From Actinoplanes lutulentus (lineage in GTDB: Bacteria; Actinomycetota; Actinomycetes; Mycobacteriales; Micromonosporaceae), in NCBI RefSeq assembly GCF_003259845.1, contig NZ_QLMJ01000021.1, forward strand, positions 155,083-219,082: 64,000 bases of DNA, given 5' to 3'. The position numbers and the translations under genes are program-made. The stretch's first letter is position 1; every line of letters starts with the position of its first letter. Below the pieces are notes generated by a model that did not search any database, was not told where the DNA came from, and saw nothing but the letters and a program-made list of their open reading frames with translations. Positions 49,488-58,100 of the stretch are shown one piece after another.

Positions 49488-50459
49488 GTGTCTCTGTCCC
49501 TGCGCCGCGTTCTCGCTGCGCTCGCTCTAACCGCTGCCACCCTCGTCGCCACCCCGCAGGCCGCCCAGGCCGCCGCGGTGGAGGTCGACGGGGAGATCTC
49601 CGTCCCCTGCTGGATCTACAACTACACACCGGACGCCGACTGGTACTTCCCCGCCACGACCAGCCCGAAGGCGCTCGTCTACCTGCAGCACGGTTTCTCC
49701 CGCGCCAACGACAACGTCGCTGACCTGGCTCGCAAATATCAGGCCGCCGGCTTCCTCGTCTTCGCGCCGGCGCTGTCGTCAGCCGACATCTACGGCTGCA
49801 CGGTCAACAACCTCGGCAACAACACCGTCTTCCTCAACAGCGTGGCCGGCTGGATCGGCAACGCCACAAACGCCGGCGGTGCGCTCGCGAAGAGTTACGC
49901 CACGGCGGCCAAAATTGCCGGTCGCGCCGGCAGCACGCTGCCGGCAAAATACGTTCTCGCCGGTCACTCCGCCGGCGGCGAAGCGGTCACCTACCTTGCC
50001 AACAGCTTGCGTACGAGCTACCCGAGCGCGTTCGCGAACCTGAAGTACGTGCAGCTGCTCGACCCGGTGAAGTCCATCTTCGGCAACAACCTGGCGACCG
50101 GCCTGGCCGGGATCGCGGGCACATCCCTGCCGATCCGCACCATTTCGTCCCCGCCGTACCTGGCGAACAGCGACGCCAGCGGCACCGTACAGCTGACCAC
50201 CGACCTGGACCGCGACTTCCTCGGAGTCCGGCTCACGACGGGCTCACACTGTGACGCCGAGGGCTCCAGCACGAACATCCTCTGCACCCTGACCGCCGGC
50301 ACGTCCAAGGCAGCGAACGTAACCGCCTTGCAGACGCTGGCGGTCAACTGGACGATCGACGCGGTCGACGGCACGACAACCGCGACGTATTACCCGGGCG
50401 GCGCTTATTACCAGGGCCTGCTCACCGGCGGCGTCATCCAGACGCTGAGCGGCAGCTGA
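49488..50459 (+). CDS. Secreted alpha/beta hydrolase (chlorophyllase/PET-hydrolase-like esterase)
   Basis: A 323-residue secreted esterase. The signal peptide RRVLAALALTAATLVATPQAAQA ends near residue 27. Fold motifs are KALVYLQHGFSRANDNVADLARKY (oxyanion loop), VLAGHSAGGEAVTYLAN (nucleophile elbow), LLDPVKS (acid) and TGSHCDAEG (His). Cysteines in VPCWIYN, YGCTVN, HCDAEG and ILCTL may form two disulfides. GTG 49488 is chosen for its GGAGG ribosome site and the signal peptide. Ester substrate unknown. Confidence 0.85.
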   Translation: MSLSLRRVLAALALTAATLVATPQAAQAAAVEVDGEISVPCWIYNYTPDADWYFPATTSPKALVYLQHGFSRANDNVADLARKYQAAGFLVFAPALSSADIYGCTVNNLGNNTVFLNSVAGWIGNATNAGGALAKSYATAAKIAGRAGSTLPAKYVLAGHSAGGEAVTYLANSLRTSYPSAFANLKYVQLLDPVKSIFGNNLATGLAGIAGTSLPIRTISSPPYLANSDASGTVQLTTDLDRDFLGVRLTTGSHCDAEGSSTNILCTLTAGTSKAANVTALQTLAVNWTIDAVDGTTTATYYPGGAYYQGLLTGGVIQTLSGS

Positions 50460-50465
50460 CCCAAA

Positions 50466-50500
50466 GCCCGGCCGGCAGCCCCGACGGCATCCGGCCGGGC
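50466..50500 (+). terminator. Terminator after the secreted hydrolase
   Basis: GCCCGGCCGG (50466-50475) pairs perfectly with CCGGCCGGGC (50491-50500), 15-nt loop. Confidence 0.75.
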
Positions 50501-50526
50501 ACCAGTCATGCGCCGCCCGCAGCCAG

Positions 50527-50633
50527 CCGCCTGTCACGCGGTGTGTGCGGGCGGCCGCCTGTCACGCGACGTGCACGGGCGGCCGCCTGTCACGCGACGT
50601 GCACGGCCGGCCGCCTGTCACGCGCCACCGGCC
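50527..50633. repeat. 28-bp tandem repeat, 3.8 copies
   Basis: Units start at 50527, 50555, 50583 and 50611, each opening with CCGCCTGTCACGCG. The second and third are nearly identical, and the fourth is partial. Confidence 0.92.
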
Positions 50634-50781
50634 ATGCGCCGCCCGCCACCAGCGACGTTGCCCGTGGGCGCCAACCGCTTGCCTGCGTTCGTTTGCTGGC
50701 CGCTCGCCTACCGCCTCCTGCCTGCCGTCGCAGGACCTTTTTACCCCGTTTTTGGCGGCCTCCCGCCCACATGCTGACCGC

Positions 50782-51179
50782 TCGAGTTTCGCCATTGTTG
50801 GGGCGAGGTGGTCGGCGACGTCACTCGCCGAACCCTCACGGAGGGTGATCATTCGGCAAGGGACGCCGCTGGCGCAGGCCGATCTTGGAATTCTGTGGGT
50901 GCTCTGACCCCCACGGGACTCCACAAACCCGAAACTCTCCAACATCGTGGTGGCAGCGCGTAGTAGCGGCGCAGCCGGCCCTCGACGGCTTCCTCCCGGC
51001 ACCAAGGCGCCGCAGACCACTCCGCAATCGACAGGCCACGGCGGCAGCCATCCTGAACTCGTGAGTTTGTGGTCGATGGGACGGCCGAACCGCACAAGAT
51101 CTGTCTGAACAACGCCTTGGAGCGAGCCGGCGCGCCGCCCGAACCCGCCACCGGTCGTCTACGGAATGGCGAAACTCGA
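50782..51179. repeat. 15-bp inverted repeats bounding a 398-bp segment
   Basis: TCGAGTTTCGCCATT (50782-50796) has a perfect inverse at 51165-51179. CTGACC occurs just outside both ends (50774-50779 and 51180-51185), the left one offset by 2 bp. No transposase lies inside, so a small non-autonomous element is possible. Confidence 0.5.
51058..51103. repeat. Family-1 palindromic repeat, copy E
   Basis: CTCGTGAGTTTGTGG and CCGCACAAGATCTG arms around GACGGCC, close to copy A at 10693. Confidence 0.72.
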
Positions 51180-51360
51180 CTGACCACGAATCGCCAAGAT
51201 CTCGCACGGTCGGCAAGCGGCCCCGACCGGCCAGCCCCGAAGGAACGGTCACGCACGCGGGATGCTTGCGCTGGGGCGATGAGCGCACGCGGACCCGTTT
51301 GGGCGGTCCGCCAGCGCACGCCGAACGTTCGGGCAGCGGCGGTGAGCGCGCGCGGACTGG

Positions 51361-51445
51361 TTGGGCGGGGCGGTTAGTGCACGCGGACTGGTTGGGCGGG
51401 GCGGTTAGTGCACGCGGACCGGTTGGGCGGTGAGCGCGCGGAACT
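51361..51445. repeat. 31-bp tandem repeat, about 2.7 copies
   Basis: Units 51361-51391 and 51392-51422 differ at one base (core TTGGGCGGGGCGGTTAGTGC). A partial third follows and a decayed copy precedes at about 51331. Confidence 0.9.
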
Positions 51446-51694
51446 TGTTCGCGTGCGTTCACCGGTGTCCTTGGGGCGGTCAGCGCGCGCAGGCCGCTTG
51501 TGCGTGAGCTCACCGGCGCCAACATTTCGGTCTTCCCGCGCCGGCCTTAGCTCGCGGTGGGATTGGGTCCTGGTCGGCTCGGGAGGGTCTTGGCTGCTTC
51601 CACTTGGGCATGGGCTTGAGCTTGGTGGGTGGGGCCTAACACCGGCGTGACAGGGGCGCTTCGGCTGTTGTTACGCCGGAGCCCATAACGTCGG

Positions 51695-52726
51695 TCATGC
51701 GGTCTGGCGAGGGACCAGCGTGGGTTCGTAGATGATGGAGGTGACTCGGGTGGTGGGGTCGTCGAGGCGGGTCAGGAGTAGGCGGGCTGCCTCCGCCGAC
51801 ATGTCCTCCAGCGGGTGGCGGACCGTTGTCAGGGCCGGCCGGGCTGCCAAGGCGGCGCTGGAGTCGTCGAAGCCGATCACCGCTACGTCCTCCGGCACCC
51901 GGCGGCCCGCGTCGCGCAGGACCAGGAGGGCGCCCAGGGCCATCAGGTCGTTCGCCACGAAGACGCCGTCGATTGCCGGGTGGGATGACAGCAGCGAGCG
52001 CATCGCCTCGGCGCCGCTCTCCTGGGTGAAGTTGCCGCTGGCCGAAGGTAGCCAGGCGTGGCCGTGGCGGGCCATCGTGTGGCGGAAGCCGGAGATGCGG
52101 TCGACGCTGGCGGGTACGTCGGGTGGGCCGGAGATGACGGCCGGGCAGGTGCAGCCGCGGGCGGCCAGGCGGTCGGCGGCCAGGGCGGCGCCGGCTGAGT
52201 TGTCCAGGTCGACGTAACTGATCGGGACCGGCTCGGGTGGGCGTCCGATCAGGACGGCCGGGATGCCGTTGTCGGCGAGCATGCCCGGCAGCGGGTCGTG
52301 CGCCGGGAGGGACAGCACCACGGCGCCGTCGGCCTGGCCGTTGCGCAGGTCGCCGACCAGGCGTTTGTGGCCGTCGGCGCCGACCATCTGCAACGCCAGC
52401 TGAACGCCGGCCGGGCGGAGCACGCTCATCAGGCCGCCGACGACGCGACCGAAGTACGGGTCGGAGAAGAACCGGCTCATGAACGGGTCGTCGTCGTGCG
52501 TCTCGGAGTCGGAGACGACCAGGGCCACCGTCCCGGTACGCCGGGTGACCAGCGATCGGGCCAGCTTGTTCGGCACATAGCCGGTCTGGTCGACGGCGCT
52601 CCACACCAGCTCGTGCAGTTGCGGGTCGACGTTGCGGATGCCGTTGATCACGCGGGACACGGTCGCGCGGGAGACACCCGCCACGCGCGCCACGTCTTCG
52701 AGCGTGGGCAGCCGCTGGCTCTGCAT
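51695..52726 (-). CDS. LacI-family regulator of the glycan regulon
   Basis: A 343-residue LacI protein with helix-turn-helix TLEDVARVAGVSRATVSRVINGIRNVDPQLH and effector domain (VSYVDLDNSAGAA-type segment, GFDDSSAALAARPALTTVRHPLEDM). TATAAA lies 7 nt before its ATG (leaderless), and operator 52746-52759 overlaps its promoter, implying autoregulation. It is divergent from a secreted DUF1996 protein and is a clear paralogue of the LacI protein encoded at 62483. It likely controls the five GAGAGCGCTTTC-type sites in this region. Confidence 0.93.
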   Translation of the reverse strand: MQSQRLPTLEDVARVAGVSRATVSRVINGIRNVDPQLHELVWSAVDQTGYVPNKLARSLVTRRTGTVALVVSDSETHDDDPFMSRFFSDPYFGRVVGGLMSVLRPAGVQLALQMVGADGHKRLVGDLRNGQADGAVVLSLPAHDPLPGMLADNGIPAVLIGRPPEPVPISYVDLDNSAGAALAADRLAARGCTCPAVISGPPDVPASVDRISGFRHTMARHGHAWLPSASGNFTQESGAEAMRSLLSSHPAIDGVFVANDLMALGALLVLRDAGRRVPEDVAVIGFDDSSAALAARPALTTVRHPLEDMSAEAARLLLTRLDDPTTRVTSIIYEPTLVPRQTA

Positions 52727-52745
52727 GCCCGAATTTATAGCACGC

Positions 52746-52759
52746 GGAGAGCGCTTTCC
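52746..52759. promoter_or_regulatory. LacI-type operator 1
   Basis: GGAGAGCGCTTTCC, 19 bp upstream of the LacI start codon. Same word as 55046 and the reverse complement of 52839. Confidence 0.88.
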
Positions 52760-52838
52760 GCCGACCCCTCAGACCGAGGGCAAGGGCCAGTTCCGGAACC
52801 TCAAATCATTGACGTACGTGATAACGAGGCCGATGCTG

Positions 52839-52852
52839 GGAAAGCGCTCTCC
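52839..52852. promoter_or_regulatory. LacI-type operator 2
   Basis: GGAAAGCGCTCTCC, 35 bp before the GTG of the first DUF1996 gene. Exact reverse complement of operators 1 and 3. Confidence 0.88.
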
Positions 52853-52887
52853 AAGTCTCCGAACGTCCTCAACCCCCAGGAGACACC

Positions 52888-54276
52888 GTGCGAAAACGGT
52901 TCATGGCGCCCCTCGGCGTCACCCTCCTCGCCGCCGCCCTGCTGGTCGCCGGCAACCAGTCCGCCCAGGCCGCGGACACCCTCCTCTCCCAGGGCCGCCC
53001 CGCCCTGGCCTCGTCGCTGGAGAACGGCGAATCCCCGGCCATCGCGGCCTTCGACGGCCGCGCCGACACCCGCTGGGGCAGCCAGTGGGCCGATCCCCAA
53101 TGGCTCCGCGTCGACCTGGGCGCCACCGCCACGGTCAGCCGGGTCGTGCTCGACTGGGAGGCCGCGTACGCGAAGGCCTTCCAGATTCAGACGTCGCCGG
53201 ACGGCAACGCCTGGACCACGATCTACAGCACCACCACCGGCGCCGGCGGCAAGCAGAACCTGTCGGTCACCGGTTCCGGGCGATACGTCCGGATGTACGG
53301 CACCCAGCGCGGCACCGGCTACGGATATTCGCTGCTGGAGTTCCAGGTCTACGGAACGTCATCGTCGACGCCGCCGCCGACCGGGGGCAGCGGGTACGTC
53401 TACGCGAACCCGCCGGTGACCGGAGTCGTACCGTCCACGGCCGTTCCGCCCACCCAGAACCCGCCGGTGACGCACCGCGAGTTCCAGGCGAACTGCTCGG
53501 TGAGCAGGACGAACCTGAACGACGACCCGATCGTGTTCCCCGGCTTGCCAGGGGCGTCGCACTCGCACACGTTCATGGGCAACCGCACCACGAACGCGAA
53601 TTCGACGCTGGCTTCCCTGCAGGCGGGCGGCACGTCGTGCATCACGCCCGGTGACAAGACCGGGTACTGGATGCCGACGCTGCTCAACGGCGACCAGGCG
53701 GTGCAGCCGGATGGGCCGCAGGTCATCTACTACAAGAGCGGCGTGATCGACTACCGCAGCGTGCGGCCGTTCCCGCCGGGCCTGCGGTACGTGGTCGGCA
53801 GCCCGTCGGCCACGCAGGACGAGTTCCGGTACTCGCCGGGCGCGGTCGAGGGGTTCGAGTGCGGTAACAGCGCGTTCAACTGGGACATCCCGGCGAACTG
53901 CCCGGCCGGTACCCAGCTCAACGCCCGCTATCAGGCGCCGAGCTGCTGGGACGGCCTCCACCTGGATACGCCGGACCACAAGAGCCACATGGCGTACCCG
54001 ATCGTCGGGGTCTGCCCGGCGTCACACCCGGTGGCCGTGCCGATGATCGAGTTCAAGATGGCGTGGCCGGTCAGCGGGAACATGTCCGCCGTGCGGTTCT
54101 CCAGTGGGCGCGGGTACTCGTTCCACTACGACGTCTACAACGTGTGGGACACGCGGACCCTTGCGGCGCTGGTGACGCACTGCATCAACGGTGGGCTCCA
54201 GTGCAACCCGCGTGGCTTCGACCAGTACAAGCCGGAGCGTGGCGCGGCGCTGAACGAGAACTACGAACTGCCCTGA
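52888..54276 (+). CDS. Secreted CBM32-like plus DUF1996 protein
   Basis: A 462-residue secreted protein. Signal peptide to about residue 29 (RKRFMAPLGVTLLAAALLVAGNQSAQA). A discoidin (F5/8 type C, CBM32-like) module at about 30-155 (DGRADTRWGSQWADPQWLRVDLGATATVSRVVLDWEAAY, SGRYVRMYGTQRGTGYGYSLLEFQVYG). A Pro/Thr linker, then DUF1996 at about 195-450 with conserved-looking His motifs GASHSHTFMGN and DHKSHMAYP and paired cysteines. The DUF1996 function is unknown. GTG start with CAGGAGA ribosome site and operator 2 upstream. Likely binds or attacks extracellular glucan. Confidence 0.88.
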   Translation: MRKRFMAPLGVTLLAAALLVAGNQSAQAADTLLSQGRPALASSLENGESPAIAAFDGRADTRWGSQWADPQWLRVDLGATATVSRVVLDWEAAYAKAFQIQTSPDGNAWTTIYSTTTGAGGKQNLSVTGSGRYVRMYGTQRGTGYGYSLLEFQVYGTSSSTPPPTGGSGYVYANPPVTGVVPSTAVPPTQNPPVTHREFQANCSVSRTNLNDDPIVFPGLPGASHSHTFMGNRTTNANSTLASLQAGGTSCITPGDKTGYWMPTLLNGDQAVQPDGPQVIYYKSGVIDYRSVRPFPPGLRYVVGSPSATQDEFRYSPGAVEGFECGNSAFNWDIPANCPAGTQLNARYQAPSCWDGLHLDTPDHKSHMAYPIVGVCPASHPVAVPMIEFKMAWPVSGNMSAVRFSSGRGYSFHYDVYNVWDTRTLAALVTHCINGGLQCNPRGFDQYKPERGAALNENYELP

Positions 54277-54286
54277 TAAAGCACGG

Positions 54287-54315
54287 GAAGCCCGGGGCGA
54301 CGTGCCCCGGGCTTC
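54287..54315. terminator. Bidirectional terminator
   Basis: GAAGCCCGGGGC (54287-54298) pairs perfectly with 54304-54315, loop GACGT, between the convergent DUF1996 and DUF305 genes. Confidence 0.87.
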
Positions 54316-54337
54316 TCCGATAACAGTTTTCGCCGAA

Positions 54338-54997
54338 TTAATTCTCGGGAATGTCGGCCAATGTGTACCGGATGTAATCACGGTTGGATTTCATGCGGAT
54401 CGCGAGGTCGACGATGGGCTGTGGGCTGTCCAATTTCATCAGGCTGCCGAGCAGCATCTCGCTCTGTGTCCAGTGTTCCTTGACGTGCTGGCGGAGCAGG
54501 ACGTCGAACGGTGCGCCGGTCTTCGCGGCCGCCTCGGTGACCTGATCGGGCGTCACCATGCCGGGCATCGGCATGCCCAGGTGCGGGTTCTCGGTGGGCA
54601 GTCCGGCCTCACCGTGCAGCCGCCGCAGGTCGTCGAGCTCGGTCCCGAACCGTTTCGTCAGGTCTGCCGCGAGCGCCTTGAGCTGCGGATTCGACCCGTG
54701 CGCAGGTGCCAGGTCGAGCAGCGGCAGGATCTGCTCGTTCATCGCGATGTTCACCTCGATCCAGGCGTTGTCGGTCGCCGAGAAGCCGCCGGCGCCGGCG
54801 TTGCCGGCGGTGAGGCCCGCGGTGGGGGAGAGGCCGGGAGCGGCCGACGTGGCCGGTGGCGCTGCCGCTGGACCGGCGCAACCAGCTGTGAGACCGGCCG
54901 TGCCGGACAAGAGGCCGGCGCTCAGCGCGACCGCGAGAAATACCCGGTGATTGGCGAACACCCGGGCAGTCTCCAGTTCCGGAACCGGCGATGTCAA
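54338..54997 (-). CDS. DUF305 lipoprotein
   Basis: A 219-residue lipoprotein with hydrophobic leader and lipobox LTAGC at about residue 36-40, an Ala/Pro/Gly linker, and a DUF305 (ferritin-like helical) domain. The domain has WIEVNIAMNEQILPLLDLAPAHGSNPQLKALAADL, the Met/His-rich ENPHLGMPMPGMVTPDQV and LRQHVKEHWTQSEMLL. DUF305 proteins are often linked to copper or metal handling. The first Met position is a TTG; GTG 54961 is an alternative start. It stands alone in the minus direction inside the glycan region, with no operator. Confidence 0.82.
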   Translation of the reverse strand: MTSPVPELETARVFANHRVFLAVALSAGLLSGTAGLTAGCAGPAAAPPATSAAPGLSPTAGLTAGNAGAGGFSATDNAWIEVNIAMNEQILPLLDLAPAHGSNPQLKALAADLTKRFGTELDDLRRLHGEAGLPTENPHLGMPMPGMVTPDQVTEAAAKTGAPFDVLLRQHVKEHWTQSEMLLGSLMKLDSPQPIVDLAIRMKSNRDYIRYTLADIPEN

Positions 54998-55045
54998 TGC
55001 TGTCTATTGACGGTCGGCAACATGGGCGAAACAATCGCCTCGCTT

Positions 55046-55059
55046 GGAGAGCGCTTTCC
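55046..55059. promoter_or_regulatory. LacI-type operator 3
   Basis: GGAGAGCGCTTTCC, 25 bp before the ATG of the large glycanase gene. Confidence 0.88.
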
Positions 55060-55084
55060 CTGCCCCTTCTCGAATGGTGCGATC

Positions 55085-58000
55085 ATGAGAAAACGGCTGA
55101 CCTTACTTCTCGCGTTCATCGCCACCGTGCTCGGCCTGACCGGTGTCGTCCCGGCACACATGGCCGCCGCCGCCGAAGTCCTGCTGTCCCAAGGGAAGCC
55201 GGTCACCGCCTCGTCCCAGGAGGGCGACGCCTGGGCCGCTGCCAACGCGGTCGACGGCAATGCGGGCACCCGATGGTCGAGTGCGTTCGCCGATCCGGCC
55301 ACCGCCGACAGTCAGTGGATCCGGGTCGATCTCGGCACGACCACCACGATCAGCCGCGTCGTCCTGCAGTGGGAGGGCGCGTTCGGTAAGGCGTACCAAA
55401 TCCAGACCTCGAGCGATGGCAGTGCCTGGACCACGATCTTGGCTAGAAGCAATGGTGCCGGAGGCACCGAGACGCTCGATGTGAGCGGGAGCGGGCGATA
55501 TGTCCGGGTGAACGGGGTGCAGCGGGGGACCGGTTACGGCTACTCGCTGTGGGAGTTCCAGGTGTTCGGCGAGACGACGCCGACCACGCCGCCGACGACC
55601 CCGACGACGCCGGACACCTTCACCACGATCTGGACGGACACCTTCGACGGCGCCGCGAACACGAGCCCGAGCACGGCGAACTGGCTCAAGCGGACCGGCA
55701 CGCAATATCCGGGCGGCGCGGCGAACTGGGGCACCGGCTCGGTGGAGACGGCGAGTGACTCGACCGCGAACGTCTATCTGGACGGCGCCGGCAAGCTCAA
55801 CCTCAAGGCGATCCGCGGCGGGGACGGCAAGTGGACCTCCGGGCGGATCGAGACGCAACGCAGCGACTTCACTCCGAACCGCGGTGAGCAGCTGAAATTC
55901 ACCGCCGTGATCAAGCAGCCGAGTGTGGCGAACGGCCTGGGTTATTGGCCGGGCTTCCGGGCGACCGGCGCCGCATATCGCGGTAACTTCACGAACTGGC
56001 CGGGTGTCGGCGAGACCGACATCATGACCGACGTGAACGGGCGCGGGCAGCTCGCGCAGACGCTGCACTGCGGGACCGCGCCCGACGGGGTGTGCGCCGA
56101 GTACACCGGGCGGTCCTCCGGGTTCGCGACCTGCGAGGGGTGCCAGAGCGGGTACCACGAGTACACGCAGGTCATCGACCGGACGAAGACCGACGAGGAG
56201 ATCCGCTTCTACCTTGACGGGCGGCAGACCTGGGTGGTCCGTGAGTCGCAGGTCGGCGTGGCCGCGTGGCAGGCCGCCGTGCACCACGGCTTCTACCTGC
56301 GGTTCGATCTGGCGATCGGTGGGTCGCTGCCGAACGCGGTGAACAACGGCCGGACGACGCCGACCGCCGAGACCACGTCGGGTGGCGTGCTCAGCATCGA
56401 CTCGGTCACCGTGGCGCGGAGCACCGGGACGACAGCGACGGCGATGATCGATCCCGCCGTCCCGGCCGGGCCGAGCATCGTCAAGGTCACCGGCAGCCAG
56501 GGGAACTGGCAGCTGACCGTGAACGGCACGCCGTGGCAGGTCAAGGGCATGACGTACGGTCCGCCGCAGGGCGCCGCCGACGGATACATGCGGGACCTGG
56601 CGAACATGGGTGTCAACACGATCCGCATCTGGGGACCGGATGCGAACACGCCGTTGCTGCTCGACACCGCGGCCCGCTATGGGATCAAGGTGGTCGTCGG
56701 GTTGTGGCTCAACCACGGCACGGACTACGTGAACGACACCGCGTACAAAAACGCGGTAAAAGCGGAAATAGTTGCCAAGGTCAACGAGCTCAAGGGCCGC
56801 CAGGGCGTTCTGCTCTGGGATGTCGGCAACGAGGTCATCCTGGAGATGCAGAACTACGGGCTCGCCGCCGACGTGGTCGAGGCGCGCCGGGTGGCCTACG
56901 CGAAATTCGTCAACGAGGTCACCGAGGCGATCCACGCGGCCGACCCGAACCATCCGGTCACGTCGACCGATGCGTACACCCACGCGTGGACGTACTACAA
57001 GCCGCACGCCCCGGCACTGGACCTGCTCGCCGTGAACTCCTACGGCGCGATCGACACCGTGAAACGGGACTGGATCGCGGGCGGCTACACGAAGCCGTAC
57101 ATCCTCACCGAGGGTGGTCCGGCCGGGGAGTGGGAGGTGCCCAACGACGTCAACGGAGTGCCGAACGAGCCCTCTGACCTGGCGAAAAAGGCCGGATACA
57201 CGTACTCGTGGAACGCGATCAAGGGGCATCCGGGCGTCGCTCTCGGTGCGACCCTGTTCCACTACGGCCTGGAGAACGACTTCGGCGGCGTCTGGCTGAA
57301 CACCACGACCGGTGGCTGGCGGCGGCTCGGTTACCACGCGGTCCGCGAGGCGTACACCGGGCAGAAGGCACCGAACACCTCGCCGGAGATCACCGCGATG
57401 ACGGTCGGCAACCAGACCAGCGTGCCGGCCGGGGGAACATTCTCGGTCACCGTGACCGCGAATGATCCGCAGGGCGACCTCATCCGCTACCACCTGATGG
57501 CGAGCGACAAACACATCACCGCCAACCGCGGCCTCAGCCATCTGGCTTTCAGCCAGACCGGGCAAGGATCATTTTCGGTACGCGCACCGGAGGCGCTCGG
57601 CGTCTGGAAGATCTATGTGTACGCGTACGACGGCCACGGCAACGTCGGCATCGAACAGCGGTCGTTCCGGGTGGTGCCGCCGGCCGTACCCGGCATCGAC
57701 CTGTCCCGTGGCAAGCCGGTGACCGCGTCCAGTTACCAGCCGACCGGCACGAACGGACCGCAGCTGCCGGCGTACGCGGTCGACGGTGACTACGGCACAC
57801 GGTGGGCCAGCGAATGGACCGACACGGCGTGGTTGCAGGTGGACCTGGGTTCGGTGCAGTCGTTCAACCGGGTGCGGCTCGCCTGGGAGGCCGCGTACGC
57901 GACCGGTTACACCGTGCAGACCTCGAACGACGGCTCGAACTGGTCCACGATTCACACGACCACCGCGGGCGACGGCGGCTTCGACGAGCTGACCGTCGCC

Positions 58001-58090
58001 GGATCGGGCCGATACGTCCGGGTCAACGGGACCGGGCGGGCGACCGGGTGGGGCTACTCGCTCTACGAGTTCGGCGTGTACCGCGTCTAA
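55085..58090 (+). CDS. Secreted multi-domain glycanase: CBM32, GH16-like, TIM barrel, Ig-like, CBM32
   Basis: A 1001-residue secreted protein. Signal peptide to about 30; N-terminal discoidin module about 30-165; linker TTPTTPPTTPTTP; a GH16-like jelly roll about 180-455; a TIM-barrel glycosidase domain (clan GH-A, GH2/GH5-like) about 475-755; an Ig-like domain about 765-865; a C-terminal discoidin module about 870-1001. In the barrel LLWDVGNEV (about 576-584) carries the likely acid/base Glu and YILTEGGPAGEW the likely nucleophile. In the GH16-like part the expected ExDxxE reads ETDIMTD, so the acid/base Glu seems altered. ATG follows operator 3. A beta-glucan substrate is likely but unproved. 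Confidence 0.87.
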   Translation: MRKRLTLLLAFIATVLGLTGVVPAHMAAAAEVLLSQGKPVTASSQEGDAWAAANAVDGNAGTRWSSAFADPATADSQWIRVDLGTTTTISRVVLQWEGAFGKAYQIQTSSDGSAWTTILARSNGAGGTETLDVSGSGRYVRVNGVQRGTGYGYSLWEFQVFGETTPTTPPTTPTTPDTFTTIWTDTFDGAANTSPSTANWLKRTGTQYPGGAANWGTGSVETASDSTANVYLDGAGKLNLKAIRGGDGKWTSGRIETQRSDFTPNRGEQLKFTAVIKQPSVANGLGYWPGFRATGAAYRGNFTNWPGVGETDIMTDVNGRGQLAQTLHCGTAPDGVCAEYTGRSSGFATCEGCQSGYHEYTQVIDRTKTDEEIRFYLDGRQTWVVRESQVGVAAWQAAVHHGFYLRFDLAIGGSLPNAVNNGRTTPTAETTSGGVLSIDSVTVARSTGTTATAMIDPAVPAGPSIVKVTGSQGNWQLTVNGTPWQVKGMTYGPPQGAADGYMRDLANMGVNTIRIWGPDANTPLLLDTAARYGIKVVVGLWLNHGTDYVNDTAYKNAVKAEIVAKVNELKGRQGVLLWDVGNEVILEMQNYGLAADVVEARRVAYAKFVNEVTEAIHAADPNHPVTSTDAYTHAWTYYKPHAPALDLLAVNSYGAIDTVKRDWIAGGYTKPYILTEGGPAGEWEVPNDVNGVPNEPSDLAKKAGYTYSWNAIKGHPGVALGATLFHYGLENDFGGVWLNTTTGGWRRLGYHAVREAYTGQKAPNTSPEITAMTVGNQTSVPAGGTFSVTVTANDPQGDLIRYHLMASDKHITANRGLSHLAFSQTGQGSFSVRAPEALGVWKIYVYAYDGHGNVGIEQRSFRVVPPAVPGIDLSRGKPVTASSYQPTGTNGPQLPAYAVDGDYGTRWASEWTDTAWLQVDLGSVQSFNRVRLAWEAAYATGYTVQTSNDGSNWSTIHTTTAGDGGFDELTVAGSGRYVRVNGTGRATGWGYSLYEFGVYRV

Positions 58091-58100
58091 GCGCAGTCGA

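Larger units (their letters stand above)
50460..51694. other. 1.2-kb non-coding repeat region
   Basis: No gene I can support. It contains a terminator, a 28-bp tandem array, a pair of 15-bp inverted repeats 370 bp apart, one family-1 palindrome and a 31-bp tandem array. Open frames here are Arg/Pro/Ala low complexity and occur in several frames at once. From about 51450 to 51690 I see no feature. Confidence 0.75.

Noticed and set aside
50520..51650. Arrays as a possible CRISPR
   Set aside because: Units are directly adjacent with no unique spacers, only 2-4 copies, and no cas genes are present.
54302..55084. Extension of the large glycanase frame upstream of the signal peptide
   Set aside because: It is antisense to the DUF305 gene, whereas the signal peptide begins at ATG 55085 just after the operator.
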